DNA of 64,000 bases from Peterkaempfera bronchialis (lineage in GTDB: Bacteria; Actinomycetota; Actinomycetes; Streptomycetales; Streptomycetaceae). The stretch covers positions 4,526,001 to 4,590,000 of the forward strand of contig NZ_CP031264.1 of the NCBI RefSeq assembly GCF_003258605.2, given 5' to 3'. The notes beneath the pieces are model-generated. The model saw only the letters and a list, made by a program, of their open reading frames with translations. It was not told the DNA's origin and did not search any database. Both the position numbers and the translations under genes were made by a program. Below are positions 24,533 through 34,714 of this stretch, piece by piece. The stretch's first letter is position 1. Each line of letters starts with the position of its first letter.

Positions 24533-25729
24533 GTGGCAGCGGAGATCATCCATCCCCATACGGCGGACACCGACGACCCCATCGACCCGGCCTTCGCGCT
24601 TCACCGCGGCGGCAAGATGGAGGTGCGCGCGACGGTGCCGGTGCGCGACGCGGACGAGCTGTCCCTCGCCTACACCCCCGGCGTCGCCCGGGTCTGCACC
24701 GCCATCGCCGAGCAGCCCGACCTGGTGCACGACTACACCTGGAAGTCCTCCACGGTGGCCGTGGTCACCGACGGGACCGCCGTGCTGGGCCTCGGCGACA
24801 TCGGCCCCGAGGCGTCGCTGCCCGTGATGGAGGGCAAGGCGATCCTGTTCAAGCAGTTCGGCGGCGTCGACGCGGTCCCGCTGGCGCTGGACTGCACCGA
24901 TGTGGACGAGCTGGTGGAGACCGTCGTCAGGCTGGCTCCCTCGTTCGGCGGTATCAACCTGGAGGACATCTCCGCGCCGCGCTGCTTCGAGGTGGAGCGG
25001 CGGTTGCAGGACCGCCTGGACATCCCGGTCTTCCACGACGACCAGCACGGCACCGCCATCGTCACCCTGGCGGCCCTGTGGAACGCCGCCAAGGTCACCG
25101 GCCGGGAGATCGGCGAGCTGCGGGCGGTGATCAGCGGCGCGGGCGCGGCCGGTGTCGCCATCGCCAAGATCCTGCTGGAGGCCGGCATCGGCGATGTCGC
25201 GGTCTGCGACCGCAAGGGCGTCGTGCACGAGGGCCGCGACGACCTCACCCCGGTCAAGCGGATGGCCGCCGAACTCACCAACAAGGCGCGGCTCACCGGA
25301 ACGCTGGCGGACGCGCTGGACGGCGCCGATGTCTTCGTCGGCGTCTCCGGCGGCACCGTGCCCGAGGAGGCGGTGGCGCGGATGGCCGAAAACTGCCTGA
25401 TCTTCGCGATGGCCAACCCCACCCCGGAGATCCACCCCGAGGTCGCCCACCGGTACGCCGCGGTGGTGGCCACCGGCCGCTCCGACTTCCCCAACCAGAT
25501 CAACAATGTGCTGGCCTTCCCCGGCATCTTCGCGGGCGCCCTCCAGGTGCGGGCCTCCCGGATCACCGAGGGCATGAAGCTGGCGGCGGCCCAGGCGCTG
25601 GCCGCCGTGGTCGAGGACGAGCTGTCGCCCACCCGGGTGATCCCCAGCCCGTTCGACGAGCGGGTGGCCCCGGCGGTCACCCGGGCGGTCGCCGAGGCCG
25701 CGCGGCGCGAGGGCGTCGCCCGGCGCTAA
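24533..25729 (+). CDS. NAD(P)-dependent malic enzyme
   Basis: 398 residues from a GTG at 24533 (AGAGG upstream). It oxidatively decarboxylates malate to pyruvate with reduction of NAD(P). Signature blocks are [34 protein letters not shown], the metal and substrate region [17 protein letters not shown], the dinucleotide loop [16 protein letters not shown] and [21 protein letters not shown]. The length is that of the short, non-hybrid bacterial type without a phosphotransacetylase domain. The orthologue I remember from S. coelicolor is NAD-dependent; cofactor choice here is inferred. It feeds pyruvate and reducing power for lipid or antibiotic precursors. Confidence 0.95.
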   Translation: MAAEIIHPHTADTDDPIDPAFALHRGGKMEVRATVPVRDADELSLAYTPGVARVCTAIAEQPDLVHDYTWKSSTVAVVTDGTAVLGLGDIGPEASLPVMEGKAILFKQFGGVDAVPLALDCTDVDELVETVVRLAPSFGGINLEDISAPRCFEVERRLQDRLDIPVFHDDQHGTAIVTLAALWNAAKVTGREIGELRAVISGAGAAGVAIAKILLEAGIGDVAVCDRKGVVHEGRDDLTPVKRMAAELTNKARLTGTLADALDGADVFVGVSGGTVPEEAVARMAENCLIFAMANPTPEIHPEVAHRYAAVVATGRSDFPNQINNVLAFPGIFAGALQVRASRITEGMKLAAAQALAAVVEDELSPTRVIPSPFDERVAPAVTRAVAEAARREGVARR

Positions 25730-25826
25730 GCGGGGTGGCCCGGACGGCCGGGGCGGTGGACCAGGCGGTGGATCTCACACCGTGGCGTGGTTCCCCGCCC
25801 CGGCCGCCGCGGTTAGGGTCCCGACC

Positions 25827-26789
25827 ATGTTCGCTGCCTACGCCGCACACATCGATCCTGACGACCCGTTGAGCGGGCTGGAACTGGGCGAGCGCCCGGA
25901 GCCGGAGGCACGGCCGGGCTGGAGCGTGGTCACGGTCAAGGCCGCCACGCTCAACCACCACGACCTCTGGTCGCTGCGCGGGGTCGGCCTGCCGCAGGAG
26001 CGGCTGCCGATGATCCTGGGGTGCGACGCCGCCGGGGTCGACGAGCACGGCAACGAGGTGGTCATCCACTCGGTGGTCGGCCAGTCCGGCCACGGCGTGG
26101 GACCGGACGAGCCCCGCTCCATCCTCACCGAGCGCTACCAGGGCACCTTGGCCGAGCGGGTCGCGGTGCCCACCTGGAACCTGCTGCCCAAGCCGAAGGA
26201 ACTCACCTTCGAGCAGGCCGCCTGCCTGCCCACCGCCTGGCTGACGGCCTACCGCATGCTCTTCACCAACGCCGGGGTCAAGCCCGGCGACACCGTCCTG
26301 GTCCAGGGCGCCGGCGGCGGCGTGGCAACCGCCCTGATCGTCCTGGGCAAGGCCGCCGGCCTGCGGGTCTGGGCCACCAGCCGGGACGAGGCCAAGCGGG
26401 CCCGGGCGCTCGACCTGGGCGCCGACGCCGCCTTCCCCAGCGGCGCTCGGCTGCCGGAGCGGGTGGACGCGGTACTGGAGACGGTGGGCGCCGCCACCTG
26501 GTCCCACTCGGTCAAGTCCCTGCGTCCTGGCGGCACCATCGTCATCTCCGGCGCCACCTCCGGCCCCAACCCGCCCAGCGCCGAACTCACCCGGATCTTC
26601 TTCCTGGAACTGCGCGTCGTCGGCTCCACCATGGGCACCAAAGAGGAACTGTCCGGCCTCCTCGCCCTCTGCGCCCACTCCGCCGTCCGCCCCGTCATCG
26701 ACTCCGTCCTCCCCCTCTCCGACGCCCGCGCCGCCTTCACCCGCCTGGCCGAAGGCGACGTCTTCGGCAAGGTCGTCCTGACCCCCTGA
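25827..26789 (+). CDS. Zinc-binding-type alcohol dehydrogenase / quinone oxidoreductase-like protein (MDR family)
   Basis: 320 residues from the ATG at 25827; TAGGGT (25814-25819) ends 7 nt upstream, a leaderless arrangement. The MDR fold shows NHHDLWSLRGVG, MILGCDAAGVDEHGNEV, the AACLPTAWLTAYRML block and the NAD(P)H loop VLVQGAGGGVATALIVLGKAAG. The structural zinc cysteine cluster of classic alcohol dehydrogenases is missing, so it is closer to quinone or enoyl reductases. The substrate is unknown. Confidence 0.88.
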   Translation: MFAAYAAHIDPDDPLSGLELGERPEPEARPGWSVVTVKAATLNHHDLWSLRGVGLPQERLPMILGCDAAGVDEHGNEVVIHSVVGQSGHGVGPDEPRSILTERYQGTLAERVAVPTWNLLPKPKELTFEQAACLPTAWLTAYRMLFTNAGVKPGDTVLVQGAGGGVATALIVLGKAAGLRVWATSRDEAKRARALDLGADAAFPSGARLPERVDAVLETVGAATWSHSVKSLRPGGTIVISGATSGPNPPSAELTRIFFLELRVVGSTMGTKEELSGLLALCAHSAVRPVIDSVLPLSDARAAFTRLAEGDVFGKVVLTP

Positions 26790-26850
26790 AACCCGGCGTC
26801 CCCCCTTCGCCAGGTGGCCCCTGGTCGGGTCGCGGGCCCGGATCCGGCGG

Positions 26851-27720
26851 CTACGCCCGGGTGGTGCGGCTGAAGCCGAGGCAGGTCAGCCCTTCGGACC
26901 GGCACAGCCTGTCGGAGGGGCCGCCGACCTCGGTCTGGAGGAGCTGGTAGGCGGCGCCGTGGGACTGGCCCCAGTGCATCGCGGCCCGCCACAGGACGCG
27001 GCCCAGGCCCTGCCCTCGGGCCTCCGGCAGGACGGCGAAGTACTGGGGCAGCAGCTGGGGGCAGCCGATCGCGTCAGGGCGTACCTCCATGGGGCCGATC
27101 GCACCCACGATGCGGTCCGCGACGACGGCGGCGAGGACCGGGCCGCACCGGTCGGCCTGCATCCGGGCGTGGAGGAAGGCCAGGCCATCGGCGGCCATGG
27201 CCTCGGCGAATGGAGCGAAGGTCCCCTGGACGACGGCCGGCCAGTCGGTGACGGGGCGGACCGGGCCCTTCGGGTCGGGGCAGAGGCGGGCGGTGAAGTC
27301 CTGGAGCTGGATGCGGGTACCGCGTGGGGAACCGGTCTCGGGGCCGAGCGGGCGCACGACCCTCGCGTTGCCCGCGTCGTGCACGGCTGCGAGTTTCGCG
27401 GCCAGTTCGGCGGCTTGGTCAACGACGCCGTCACGGTGCCCGTAGGCGAAGACCTTGACGGTGCCGCGTCCGCGCCGAGTCAGGGTGGGGATGAGGGTGT
27501 GGTCGGGTCGGTGAACCACGTCGCGGCGGAGGACCGTCTCGTCCTTCTCGCTGCTCCAGCGCCGGTCCTTGTCGTAGTGAAGGAAGGACCGGTCAGTGAC
27601 GGCCGCTCGCAGGGTGTCCTCGAAGAGGTCGACGGTGAGGACGTGAGGGTGGACGGGGCCGAGAGTCGGCACGATCGGCGCGGTCAGCGCGGGCCGGAGC
27701 CAGTCCCACCGGAAGAACAT
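26851..27720 (-). CDS. Two-part protein with C-terminal GNAT acetyltransferase domain
   Basis: 289 residues from the ATG at 27720; TAGGGT on this strand (27728-27733) is 7 nt upstream, so probably leaderless. The last ~150 residues are a GNAT domain (VLAAVVADRIVGAIGPMEVR, LPQYFAVLPEARGQGLGRVLWRAA, YQLLQTEVGG). The first ~140 residues (TVDLFEDTLRAAVTDRSFLHYDKDR…, FAYGHRDGVVDQAAELAAKL) match nothing I know. It is divergent from a truncated phosphotransferase gene, so the pair may be the remains of a resistance or small-molecule modification locus. Confidence 0.8.
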   Translation of the reverse strand: MFFRWDWLRPALTAPIVPTLGPVHPHVLTVDLFEDTLRAAVTDRSFLHYDKDRRWSSEKDETVLRRDVVHRPDHTLIPTLTRRGRGTVKVFAYGHRDGVVDQAAELAAKLAAVHDAGNARVVRPLGPETGSPRGTRIQLQDFTARLCPDPKGPVRPVTDWPAVVQGTFAPFAEAMAADGLAFLHARMQADRCGPVLAAVVADRIVGAIGPMEVRPDAIGCPQLLPQYFAVLPEARGQGLGRVLWRAAMHWGQSHGAAYQLLQTEVGGPSDRLCRSEGLTCLGFSRTTRA

Positions 27721-27801
27721 GAGCGGCACCCTAGCGGTCGCCCGGTCAGGGGCCAGGCCCCGCCGCGAACACGCCAGGGCCTGACCGGAATCGACCGGAT
27801 T

Positions 27802-28284
27802 GTGTGGCCCGGCCTGCCGTCCTGGCAGCAGGAGACCGACGCCGATATCTTCGAGGCCATCCAGAAAGCCGTGAGGCGCGGCGATTGCGGAGCGGCGCGG
27901 ATCGCGACGCCGGACACGGTGACGATCACGCAGGAGTTGGTGACGCAGAGGCTCGGGGATGTCTTCCCCGGCGTGGCCGATACGCGGATCGAGCGGTGGG
28001 TGCCGGCTCACGCCGATCTGACCTGGGCCAATGTGATGGGACCGGAGTTCTGCATCATCGACTGGGAGGACTGGGGCATGGCGCCCCGGGGCCTGGACGC
28101 CGCGACGCTGTGGGGCAATGCGCTGGCCGTCCCGGCGCTCGCGGACCGCGTCCGCCAGGAGAGGCGTGCGGACTTGGCCAGCCGGGACGGCAAGCTGATG
28201 GCGCTGTTCTTCCTGTCGAAGATCGCCGGACCCCACGCGTACGAGGAGGAAGCCGAGCGCCTGGTGGCCGAGCTTCAGCTGTGA
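27802..28284 (+). pseudogene. Fragment of an aminoglycoside-phosphotransferase-like (APH) kinase
   Basis: The frame from a GTG at 27802 gives 160 residues that contain only the C-lobe of an APH-fold kinase: the catalytic loop VPAHADLTWANVMG with Asp and Asn, and the metal-binding CIIDWEDWGMAPRGLDAATLW. The nucleotide-binding N-lobe is missing, and the DNA before it is occupied by the divergent GNAT gene. It is therefore a truncated remnant or, less likely, a very small unusual protein. No ribosome site precedes the GTG. A short inverted repeat (CGGTCAGG / CCTGACCG) flanks the junction around 27740-27787. Confidence 0.65.
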
Positions 28285-28308
28285 CGGCGGGCTCGGGCAG
28301 GGGTGGGG

Positions 28309-29285
28309 TCAGGGGTGGAGGAGGTGGTGGGCGGCTTGGGCTAGGACGGTGGCGGAGCGGTTCAGTTGGGCGGGGGTGACGCCGGTGTCGCGGGCGGTGT
28401 CGCGGATGTGGTCGCGGAAGCGGTCGAGGAGGCGTTCCAGTTCGCGGGCCGGGTCGGCGGTCGGGTCGGTGCGGGCCCAGTCGGGGAGGGGGGCGGTGTC
28501 CTCGGTGGGTGGCGGCGGGGGGGTCGGGGTCGGGGGACGCCCCAGGTGGTGGGGTCGGCCAGGCCGGCGAGGCCCTTGGTGAGTTCGGCCAGGCCCTCGG
28601 CGAGCCCGGTCGGCCAGTCCCCGTGTGCGGTGTGCTCGCGGACCTGCTGCTCCACCCGCCGCTGGAGGCGGCGGGCCTCGGCCTGGGCGGCGGCGCGCAT
28701 GGCGTGGGCGTTCTCGCGGGCCCGGCGGGTCTCCTCGTGGGCCTGCTTCAGCTGCTCCTTGGCCTGCTTGGCCTGCTCCTTGGCCTGCCGCGCCTGGTCC
28801 TTGGCCTGGGTGCGGTACTTGGCGTACTCCGTCTTGGCCCGCTGCCAGGAGTCCTTGTCCCCGAGGACGTCCTCCCAGGAGTCCGACGGGCCGCGCTGCT
28901 GGGACTCCCGGGCGGCCCGCCGCATCTCCTCGCGCAGGTCCTTGGCGGAGTCCCGGACGTCCTCCCGGATGGCCTCGGCCAGTTGGGAGACCGAGTCGCG
29001 GATCTCCACCTCCAGCTCGGCCAACTCGCCCTGCCGGGAGAGCAGTTCGGTGCGGCCCGCGTCGGTGATCCGGTAGACCTTCCGGCCGCCCTCGGTGCTG
29101 TGGGTGACCAGGCCCTCCTTCTCCAGTTTGGCGAGCCGGGGGTACACGGTGCCTGCGGAGGGCGCGTACAGGCCGTGGAAGCGCTCCTCCAGCAGCCGGA
29201 TCACCTCGTAGCCGTGCCGGGGGGCCTCCTCCAGCAGCTTCAGCAGGTAGAGCCGCAGGCGGCCGTGGGCGAAGACCGGGCTCAT
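28309..29285 (-). CDS. PadR-family regulator with an apparent frameshift in a poly-G/C tract
   Basis: The start at 29285 (ATGA overlap with the DUF4097 gene) gives a PadR winged helix (FAHGRLRLYLLKLLEEAPRHGYEV … GTVYPRLAKLEKEGLV) and a long coiled coil (residues about 85-225, many KEQAKQAKEQLKQ repeats). This frame then runs into arginine/proline nonsense and stops at 28362. A sensible C-terminus (APLPDWARTDPTADPARELE, LERLLDRFRDHIRDTARDTG) lies in the next frame and ends at 28309. One extra C in the seven-base tract at 28517-28523 would join them. I treat it as one gene, either mutated in life or mis-sequenced. It probably represses the DUF4097-padR operon. Confidence 0.82.
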
Positions 29286-30211
29286 GCCTCGTCACCGTCC
29301 TTGGTGAGGTCCAGCCGGGGAGCGGTGCCCTCCGGAGCGGTGCCTTCCGGGGCGGTGGCCTCCGGGGCGGTGCCTTCCGGGGCGGTGTCCTCGGCGATGG
29401 GCGGGCGGCGCAGCAGGGCGACGGAGCCGGAGACGGTGGTGACCTGGAGGGTGCCGGTACCGGCGCCGAGGCGGCCGGAGAGCCGCTTGGCGCCCCAGGT
29501 GGAGCCCATCCGCAGCTCGTCGAAGGCGCTGGAGACCCGGCCGCTGCTGGTGCCCGCCTCGACCTTGGTGTCGGCCGGGTCCGGGACCTGTACGGCGACC
29601 TCGCCGGAGACGGTCTTGAGGTGGACGTCGGCCGGTCCCTGGCCGTTGAGGTCGATGGTGATGGCGCCGCTCACCGAGTTGGCGTGCAGCCGGGGGGCGC
29701 TGCTCTCGACCACGGTCAGTTCGCCGGAGACGGTCTGCGCCCGGAGGTTTCCGGAGACCGACTGGGCGTCGATGCCGCCGGAGACCGAGTGGGCCTCCAC
29801 CGGGCCGGAGACCCGGACCAGGGTGGTGTCGCCGCTGGCGCCCCGCACGGTGACCCGTCCGGCGATGCCGGAGACCACGGAGTCGGCGGAGACGGTGCCC
29901 AACTCCACCCGGGCGTCGGCGGGGACGGCCAGCGAGACCACCGCGTGGCGCTTGCGGCGCCAGGAGTCGATGTAGGAGGCGACGTTCTTCCAGGAGAAGT
30001 CCCGCCAGGCCAGGTCCTCGTAGGTGACGGTGAGGGTGCCGTCCTCCAGGGTCACCACCAGGGGCGGCCCGGCGATCTCGGAGACCTCCAGGCGGGCCGG
30101 GCCGTCGGTGGCGACGACATGGACGGCGCCGGCGACGGTACGCACCTGGAGGGCGCTCACCGGCTCATCGAAGGTGATCTTCTCGGGTCCGCTGACGGTC
30201 CACTGCGGCAT
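29282..30211 (-). CDS. DUF4097 (adhesin-like beta-helix) protein
   Basis: 309 residues from the ATG at 30211 with GGAGGG upstream. The body is a run of ~20-residue beta repeats such as RVSGPVEAHSVSGGIDAQSV and LRAQTVSGELTVVES, typical of DUF4097 right-handed beta-solenoids. There is no signal peptide, so it is probably cytoplasmic or peripheral. The C-terminus has EGTAPE/EATAPE repeats of five residues. The PadR gene overlaps its stop by 4 bases, so the two form a coupled, probably self-regulated pair. Confidence 0.88.
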   Translation of the reverse strand: MPQWTVSGPEKITFDEPVSALQVRTVAGAVHVVATDGPARLEVSEIAGPPLVVTLEDGTLTVTYEDLAWRDFSWKNVASYIDSWRRKRHAVVSLAVPADARVELGTVSADSVVSGIAGRVTVRGASGDTTLVRVSGPVEAHSVSGGIDAQSVSGNLRAQTVSGELTVVESSAPRLHANSVSGAITIDLNGQGPADVHLKTVSGEVAVQVPDPADTKVEAGTSSGRVSSAFDELRMGSTWGAKRLSGRLGAGTGTLQVTTVSGSVALLRRPPIAEDTAPEGTAPEATAPEGTAPEGTAPRLDLTKDGDEA

Positions 30212-30238
30212 GGCTGTCCCTCCCGTTGGACGTGCGAC

Positions 30239-30275
30239 ATATCGCGTCGCTCTGATAGACACGATATATCGCGTC
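30239..30275. promoter_or_regulatory. PadR-type operators upstream of the DUF4097-padR operon
   Basis: ATATCGCGTC occurs twice in direct orientation (30239-30248 and 30266-30275). The second copy overlaps a perfect CGATATATCG palindrome (30262-30271). The elements lie 28-64 bases upstream of the DUF4097 start and are AT-rich for this genome, as expected for PadR binding sites. Confidence 0.6.
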
Positions 30276-30318
30276 ACAGGGAAGTCAAGCGCCTTGTCCG
30301 CACCGTCGGCAGGTACCG

Positions 30319-30498
30319 TCAGTCCTCGTCCTCGTCGTCCAGCCGGGCCAGCCAGGTGGCCAGCCGCTCCACGGGGATCTCGAACTCGGGGTTGAGGTCG
30401 ACGAACTCGCGCAGGCGCTCGGAGAGCCACTCGAAGGTGACCTCCTCGTCGCCGCGCCGGCTCTCCAGTTCCTCGATGCCTCGGTCGGTGAAGTACAC
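30319..30498 (-). CDS. Small DUF6104-family protein
   Basis: 59 residues from a GTG at 30498 with CGGAG 6-7 nt upstream; it is too short for usual length cut-offs. The protein is YFTDRGIEELESRRGDEEV … PVERLATWLARLDDEDED, acidic and helical. It matches a small protein that I remember as conserved in streptomycetes just downstream of kgd. The function is unknown. Confidence 0.85.
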   Translation of the reverse strand: MYFTDRGIEELESRRGDEEVTFEWLSERLREFVDLNPEFEIPVERLATWLARLDDEDED

Positions 30499-30627
30499 GG
30501 TGCGCTCCGGCTGGACGGTGGGGGGTAGGGGCTGGGGGGTGGAAATCCACGCCAGGATAGTCCGCCCGGAGACGCCGCCGGGCCCGGCCGCCGCATCGCT
30601 GCGACGTCCGGGCCCGGGGCCTGCCGG

Positions 30628-33600
30628 TCAGAGGGAGAAGACGTCCTCCATCAGCTGCGCCTGCTCCTCGCGGTGCCGGTTGGCCGACCCCACCGCCGGG
30701 GCGGAGGAGGCCGGGCGGGCGACCCGGCGGAGCCGGGAGCCGCCCGCGTTCCGCCCGACGACCACGTCGAGGTGGTCGATCAGGTTGAGCGCGATGAACG
30801 GCCAGGCGCCCTGGTTGGCCGGCTCCTCCTGCGCCCAGACGAACTGGACGTTCTCGCCGTACTTGCCCAACTCCTCCTGGAGCTCGGCGACCGGCAGCGG
30901 GTAGAGCCGCTCGACCCGGATGATCGCGGTGTCGGTGATGCCGCGCTCGGTACGGGCCGCAGCCAGGTCGTAGTAGACCTTGCCGGCGGTGATGACGACC
31001 TTGCGGACATCGGCGGGGGCCACCGAGTCGTCGCCGATCACCGGGCGGAAGGAGCCGCTGAGGAACTCCTCCGTCCTGGACGCCGCCGCCTTGAGCCGGA
31101 GCATCGACTTCGGGGTGAAGACGACCAGCGGCTTGTGGTGCGGGTTGTGGACCTGCCAGCGCAGCAGGTGGAAGTAGTTCGACGGCAGCGTCGGCATGGC
31201 GACCGTCATGTTGTTCTGCGCGCAGAGCTGGAGGAACCGCTCCGGGCGGGCCGAGGAGTGGTCCGGTCCCTGGCCCTCGTAGCCGTGCGGCAGCAGCAGG
31301 GTGACGCCGGAGGTCTGGCCCCACTTCTGCTCGGCGGAGGAGATGAACTCGTCCACCACCGTGGCGGCGCCGTTGACGAAGTCGCCGAACTGGGCCTCCC
31401 ACATCACCAGCGCGTTCGGCCGGGCCAGCGAGTAGCCGTACTCGAAGCCCATCGCCGCGTACTCACTGAGCAGCGAGTCGTAGACGGTGTAGCGGGCCTG
31501 GTCCTCGGTCAGGTAGAGCAGCGGGGTGTAGTCCTCGCCGGTCTTCCGGTCCACCAGCACCGCGTGGCGCTGGCCGAAGGTGCCACGGCGGCTGTCCTGG
31601 CCGGCCAGCCGGACCGGGTGGCCCTCCATCAGCAGCGAGCCGATGGCCAGGGTCTCGCCCAGCGCCCAGTCGATGGTGTTGTCCTCGACCATCGCGGCTC
31701 GGCGCTGGAGCTGCGGCAGCAGTCGGGGGTGGACGGTCAGCCAGTCCGGCAGGTTGACCTGGGACTGGGCGATCCGCTTGACGGTCTCCTCGGAGATGCC
31801 GGTGGAGACCGAGACCGGGAAGTCCGGCAGCGGGGAGGCGGCCGGGGCGGCCGGCGGCACCGCGTCGCGGACCTCGGCGAAGACCTTCTCCAGCTGGCCC
31901 TGGAAGTCCTGGAGCGCCTGCTCCGCCTCCTCCAGGGTGATGTCGCCGCGCCCGATCAGGCCCTCGGTGTAGAGCTTGCGCACCGAGCGCTTCTTGTCGA
32001 TCAGGTCGTACATCAGCGGCTGGGTGAACGACGGGTTGTCGGCCTCGTTGTGACCGCGGCGGCGGTAGCAGATGAGGTCGATCACGACGTCCTTGGAGAA
32101 CGCCTGGCGGAACTCGAAGGCCAGCCGCGCCACGCGGACCACGGCCTCCGGGTCGTCGCCGTTGACGTGGAAGATCGGCGCCTCGATCATGCGGGCCACG
32201 TCGGTGGAGTACATCGACGAGCGGGAGGCGGTGGGGGCGGCGGTGAAGCCGACCTGGTTGTTGACCACCACGTGCACGGTGCCGCCGGTGCGGTAGCCGC
32301 GCAGCTGCGACATGTTGAGGGTCTCCGCGACCACGCCCTGGCCGGCGAAGGCCGCGTCGCCGTGGATCTGGATCGGCAGCACGTCGAAGGCGGTGCCGGC
32401 CTTGTCCAGGATGTCCTGCTTGGCGCGGGCGATGCCCTCCACCACCGGGTCGACGGCCTCCAGGTGGGAGGGGTTGGCGACCAGCGAGACCTTGATGGTC
32501 TCGCCGTCCAGGCCGGTGAAGGTGCCCTCGGCGCCCAGGTGGTACTTGACGTCGCCGGAGCCGTGCATCGACTTGGGGTCGAGATTGCCCTCGAACTCGC
32601 CGAAGACCTTGCCGTACGGCTTGCCGACGATGTTGGTCAGCACATTGAGCCGGCCCCGGTGGGCCATGCCGATGACGGCCTCGTCCAGCCGGTGCACGGC
32701 GGCCTCGTCCAGCACCGCGTCCAGCAGCGGGATCAGCGACTCGCCGCCCTCCAGCGAGAACCGCTTCTGGCCGACGTACTTGGTCTGGAGGAAGGTCTCG
32801 AACGCCTCGGCCGAGTTCAGCCGGCGCAGGATGCGCAGCTGCTCCTCGCGCTCCGGCTTGACGTAGATGTTCTCGACCCGCTCCTGGATCCAGCGGCGCT
32901 GCTTGGGGTCCTGGATGTGCATGTACTCGATGCCGACGGTGCGGCAGTACGAGTCGCGCAGCACGCCCAGGATGTCGCGCAGCTTCATCATCTTCTTGCC
33001 GGCGAAGCCGCCGACCGCGAACTCGCGCTCCAGGTCCCACAGGGTGAGGCCGTGCTGCACCACGTCCAGGTCGGGGTGCTTGCGCTGCTTGTACTCCAGC
33101 GGGTCGGTGTCGGCCATCAGGTGGCCGCGGACCCGGTAGGAGTGGATCAGCTCCATGACGCGGGCGGTCTTGTTGACCTCGTCGTCATGGGTGGCGGCCA
33201 CGTCGGTGGCCCAGCGCACCGGCTCGTAGGGGATGCGCAGCGACTCGAAGATCTCGTCGTAGAAGTCGCTGCCGCCCAGCAGCAGCTGGTGGATCTGGCG
33301 CAGGAACTCGCCGGAGGCGGCGCCCTGGATCACCCGGTGGTCATAGGTGGAGGTGAGCGTCATGACCTTGGAGACGCCCAGCCGGGCCAGCGTCTCCGGG
33401 GAGGAGCCCTGGAACTCGGCCGGGTAGTCCATGGCGCCGACGCCGAGGATGGTGCCCTGCCCGGGCATCAGGCGCGGCACGGAGTGCACGGTGCCGATGC
33501 CGCCGGGGTTGGTCAGCGAGACCGTGACGCCGGTGAAGTCGTCCATGGTGAGCTTGTTGGCGCGGGCGCGGCGGACGATGTCCTCGTACGCCTGCCAGAA

Positions 33601-34431
33601 GCCGAAGAAGTCGAGGGTCTCGGCGTTCTTGATCGCTGCCACCACGAGCTGCCGGTCGCCGTTCGGCTTCACCAGGTCGATCGCCAGGCCCAGGTTGACG
33701 TGGGGGGGCTTGACCAGGAAGGACTTGCCGTCCTTCACGGTGTAGCTGTGGTTCATGCCCGGCATCGCCTTGAGCGCCTGCACGGTGGCGTACCCGATGA
33801 TGTGGGTGAAGGAGACCTTGCCGCCGCGTGCGCGCTTCAGGTGGTTGTTGATGACGATGCGGTTGTCGATCAGCAGCTTGGCCGGGACGGCGCGCACCGA
33901 GGTCGCGGTCGGCAGCTCCAGCGAGGCGTCCATGTTGGTCGCCACCGCCTTGGCCGGGCCGCGCAGCGGAACCAGCTCCGGACCGTCGGCCTTCGCGGCG
34001 GGCGCGGCGGCGACGGTCGGCTTGGCGGCGACCGGCGCGGCCGGAGCCGGAGCCGGAGCAGCGGGCGCGGCCGGAGCGGCAGGCGCAACCGGGGCGGGCG
34101 CGGGCGCGACCGGAGCCGGAGCGGCGGGCGCCGCAGCCGACGGGACCGGTTGAGCCGGCGGGGCCGGCGGAGCCGGTTGGGCCGGTGGGGTCGCGGCGGG
34201 CGCCGGAGCAGCGGGGGCGGGGGCTGCGGCGGTCGTGGTCGCGGCCTGGGGGGTCACAGAAGTCACCTCGGTACCGGGCTTGTAGTCGGCGAAGAAGTCC
34301 CACCAGGCGCGGTCGACGGAGCTCGGGTCCTGGAGGTACTGCTGGTAGATCTCGTCGACAAGCCATTCGTTGGGGCCGAAGCCCGCGGAGCTGGTCGAGC
34401 TGTTGGAGGTATTCGGGGACTGTGGCGACAC
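30628..34431 (-). CDS. kgd: Multifunctional 2-oxoglutarate decarboxylase/dehydrogenase E1 with succinyltransferase domain (Kgd)
   Basis: 1267 residues from a GTG at 34431, chosen because homologues begin shortly before [15 protein letters not shown]; an upstream ATG at 34485 adds only a basic stretch. Order: N-terminal E1 recognition helix ([15 protein letters not shown]), ~100 residues of Pro/Ala linker, an E2-type succinyltransferase domain ([20 protein letters not shown] … [15 protein letters not shown]), then the ThDP-dependent E1 domain ([49 protein letters not shown]). It feeds the TCA cycle by converting 2-oxoglutarate to succinyl-CoA or, via decarboxylation, succinic semialdehyde. In actinobacteria it is held in check by the FHA protein GarA/OdhI, not seen here. 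Confidence 0.96.
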   Translation of the reverse strand: MSPQSPNTSNSSTSSAGFGPNEWLVDEIYQQYLQDPSSVDRAWWDFFADYKPGTEVTSVTPQAATTTAAAPAPAAPAPAATPPAQPAPPAPPAQPVPSAAAPAAPAPVAPAPAPVAPAAPAAPAAPAPAPAAPVAAKPTVAAAPAAKADGPELVPLRGPAKAVATNMDASLELPTATSVRAVPAKLLIDNRIVINNHLKRARGGKVSFTHIIGYATVQALKAMPGMNHSYTVKDGKSFLVKPPHVNLGLAIDLVKPNGDRQLVVAAIKNAETLDFFGFWQAYEDIVRRARANKLTMDDFTGVTVSLTNPGGIGTVHSVPRLMPGQGTILGVGAMDYPAEFQGSSPETLARLGVSKVMTLTSTYDHRVIQGAASGEFLRQIHQLLLGGSDFYDEIFESLRIPYEPVRWATDVAATHDDEVNKTARVMELIHSYRVRGHLMADTDPLEYKQRKHPDLDVVQHGLTLWDLEREFAVGGFAGKKMMKLRDILGVLRDSYCRTVGIEYMHIQDPKQRRWIQERVENIYVKPEREEQLRILRRLNSAEAFETFLQTKYVGQKRFSLEGGESLIPLLDAVLDEAAVHRLDEAVIGMAHRGRLNVLTNIVGKPYGKVFGEFEGNLDPKSMHGSGDVKYHLGAEGTFTGLDGETIKVSLVANPSHLEAVDPVVEGIARAKQDILDKAGTAFDVLPIQIHGDAAFAGQGVVAETLNMSQLRGYRTGGTVHVVVNNQVGFTAAPTASRSSMYSTDVARMIEAPIFHVNGDDPEAVVRVARLAFEFRQAFSKDVVIDLICYRRRGHNEADNPSFTQPLMYDLIDKKRSVRKLYTEGLIGRGDITLEEAEQALQDFQGQLEKVFAEVRDAVPPAAPAASPLPDFPVSVSTGISEETVKRIAQSQVNLPDWLTVHPRLLPQLQRRAAMVEDNTIDWALGETLAIGSLLMEGHPVRLAGQDSRRGTFGQRHAVLVDRKTGEDYTPLLYLTEDQARYTVYDSLLSEYAAMGFEYGYSLARPNALVMWEAQFGDFVNGAATVVDEFISSAEQKWGQTSGVTLLLPHGYEGQGPDHSSARPERFLQLCAQNNMTVAMPTLPSNYFHLLRWQVHNPHHKPLVVFTPKSMLRLKAAASRTEEFLSGSFRPVIGDDSVAPADVRKVVITAGKVYYDLAAARTERGITDTAIIRVERLYPLPVAELQEELGKYGENVQFVWAQEEPANQGAWPFIALNLIDHLDVVVGRNAGGSRLRRVARPASSAPAVGSANRHREEQAQLMEDVFSL

Positions 34432-34714
34432 GGCGCTAACCGCCCTCTTCCGCTTCCTTTTGGGATGGTGGACAGCGGAGAACAAGGCTACGCCCCTGAC
34501 CAGTGATCGCGCAGTTCCCGAGGGCCGGTCGTCGCCCAGATCACAGCCCGCGCGGCAAGTTTGGCGGGAAAGATGCGTTAGAACCGGTCAGCCGATGGGA
34601 AGGGCCGCACCTCGCAGTCGTCGGGAACCATCCGCAAACCGGACAAAATGCCTGCTCAGAGCATGTTTGTGCGGCACACTGCCCGGTTCGGCATCCGAAT
34701 GTCCCGGTTCTGTG

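Noticed and set aside
28309-29285. Programmed ribosomal frameshift in the PadR gene
   Set aside because: A slippery tract exists, but there is no obvious stimulatory hairpin placed after it and no family precedent that I know. Mutation or sequencing error is simpler.
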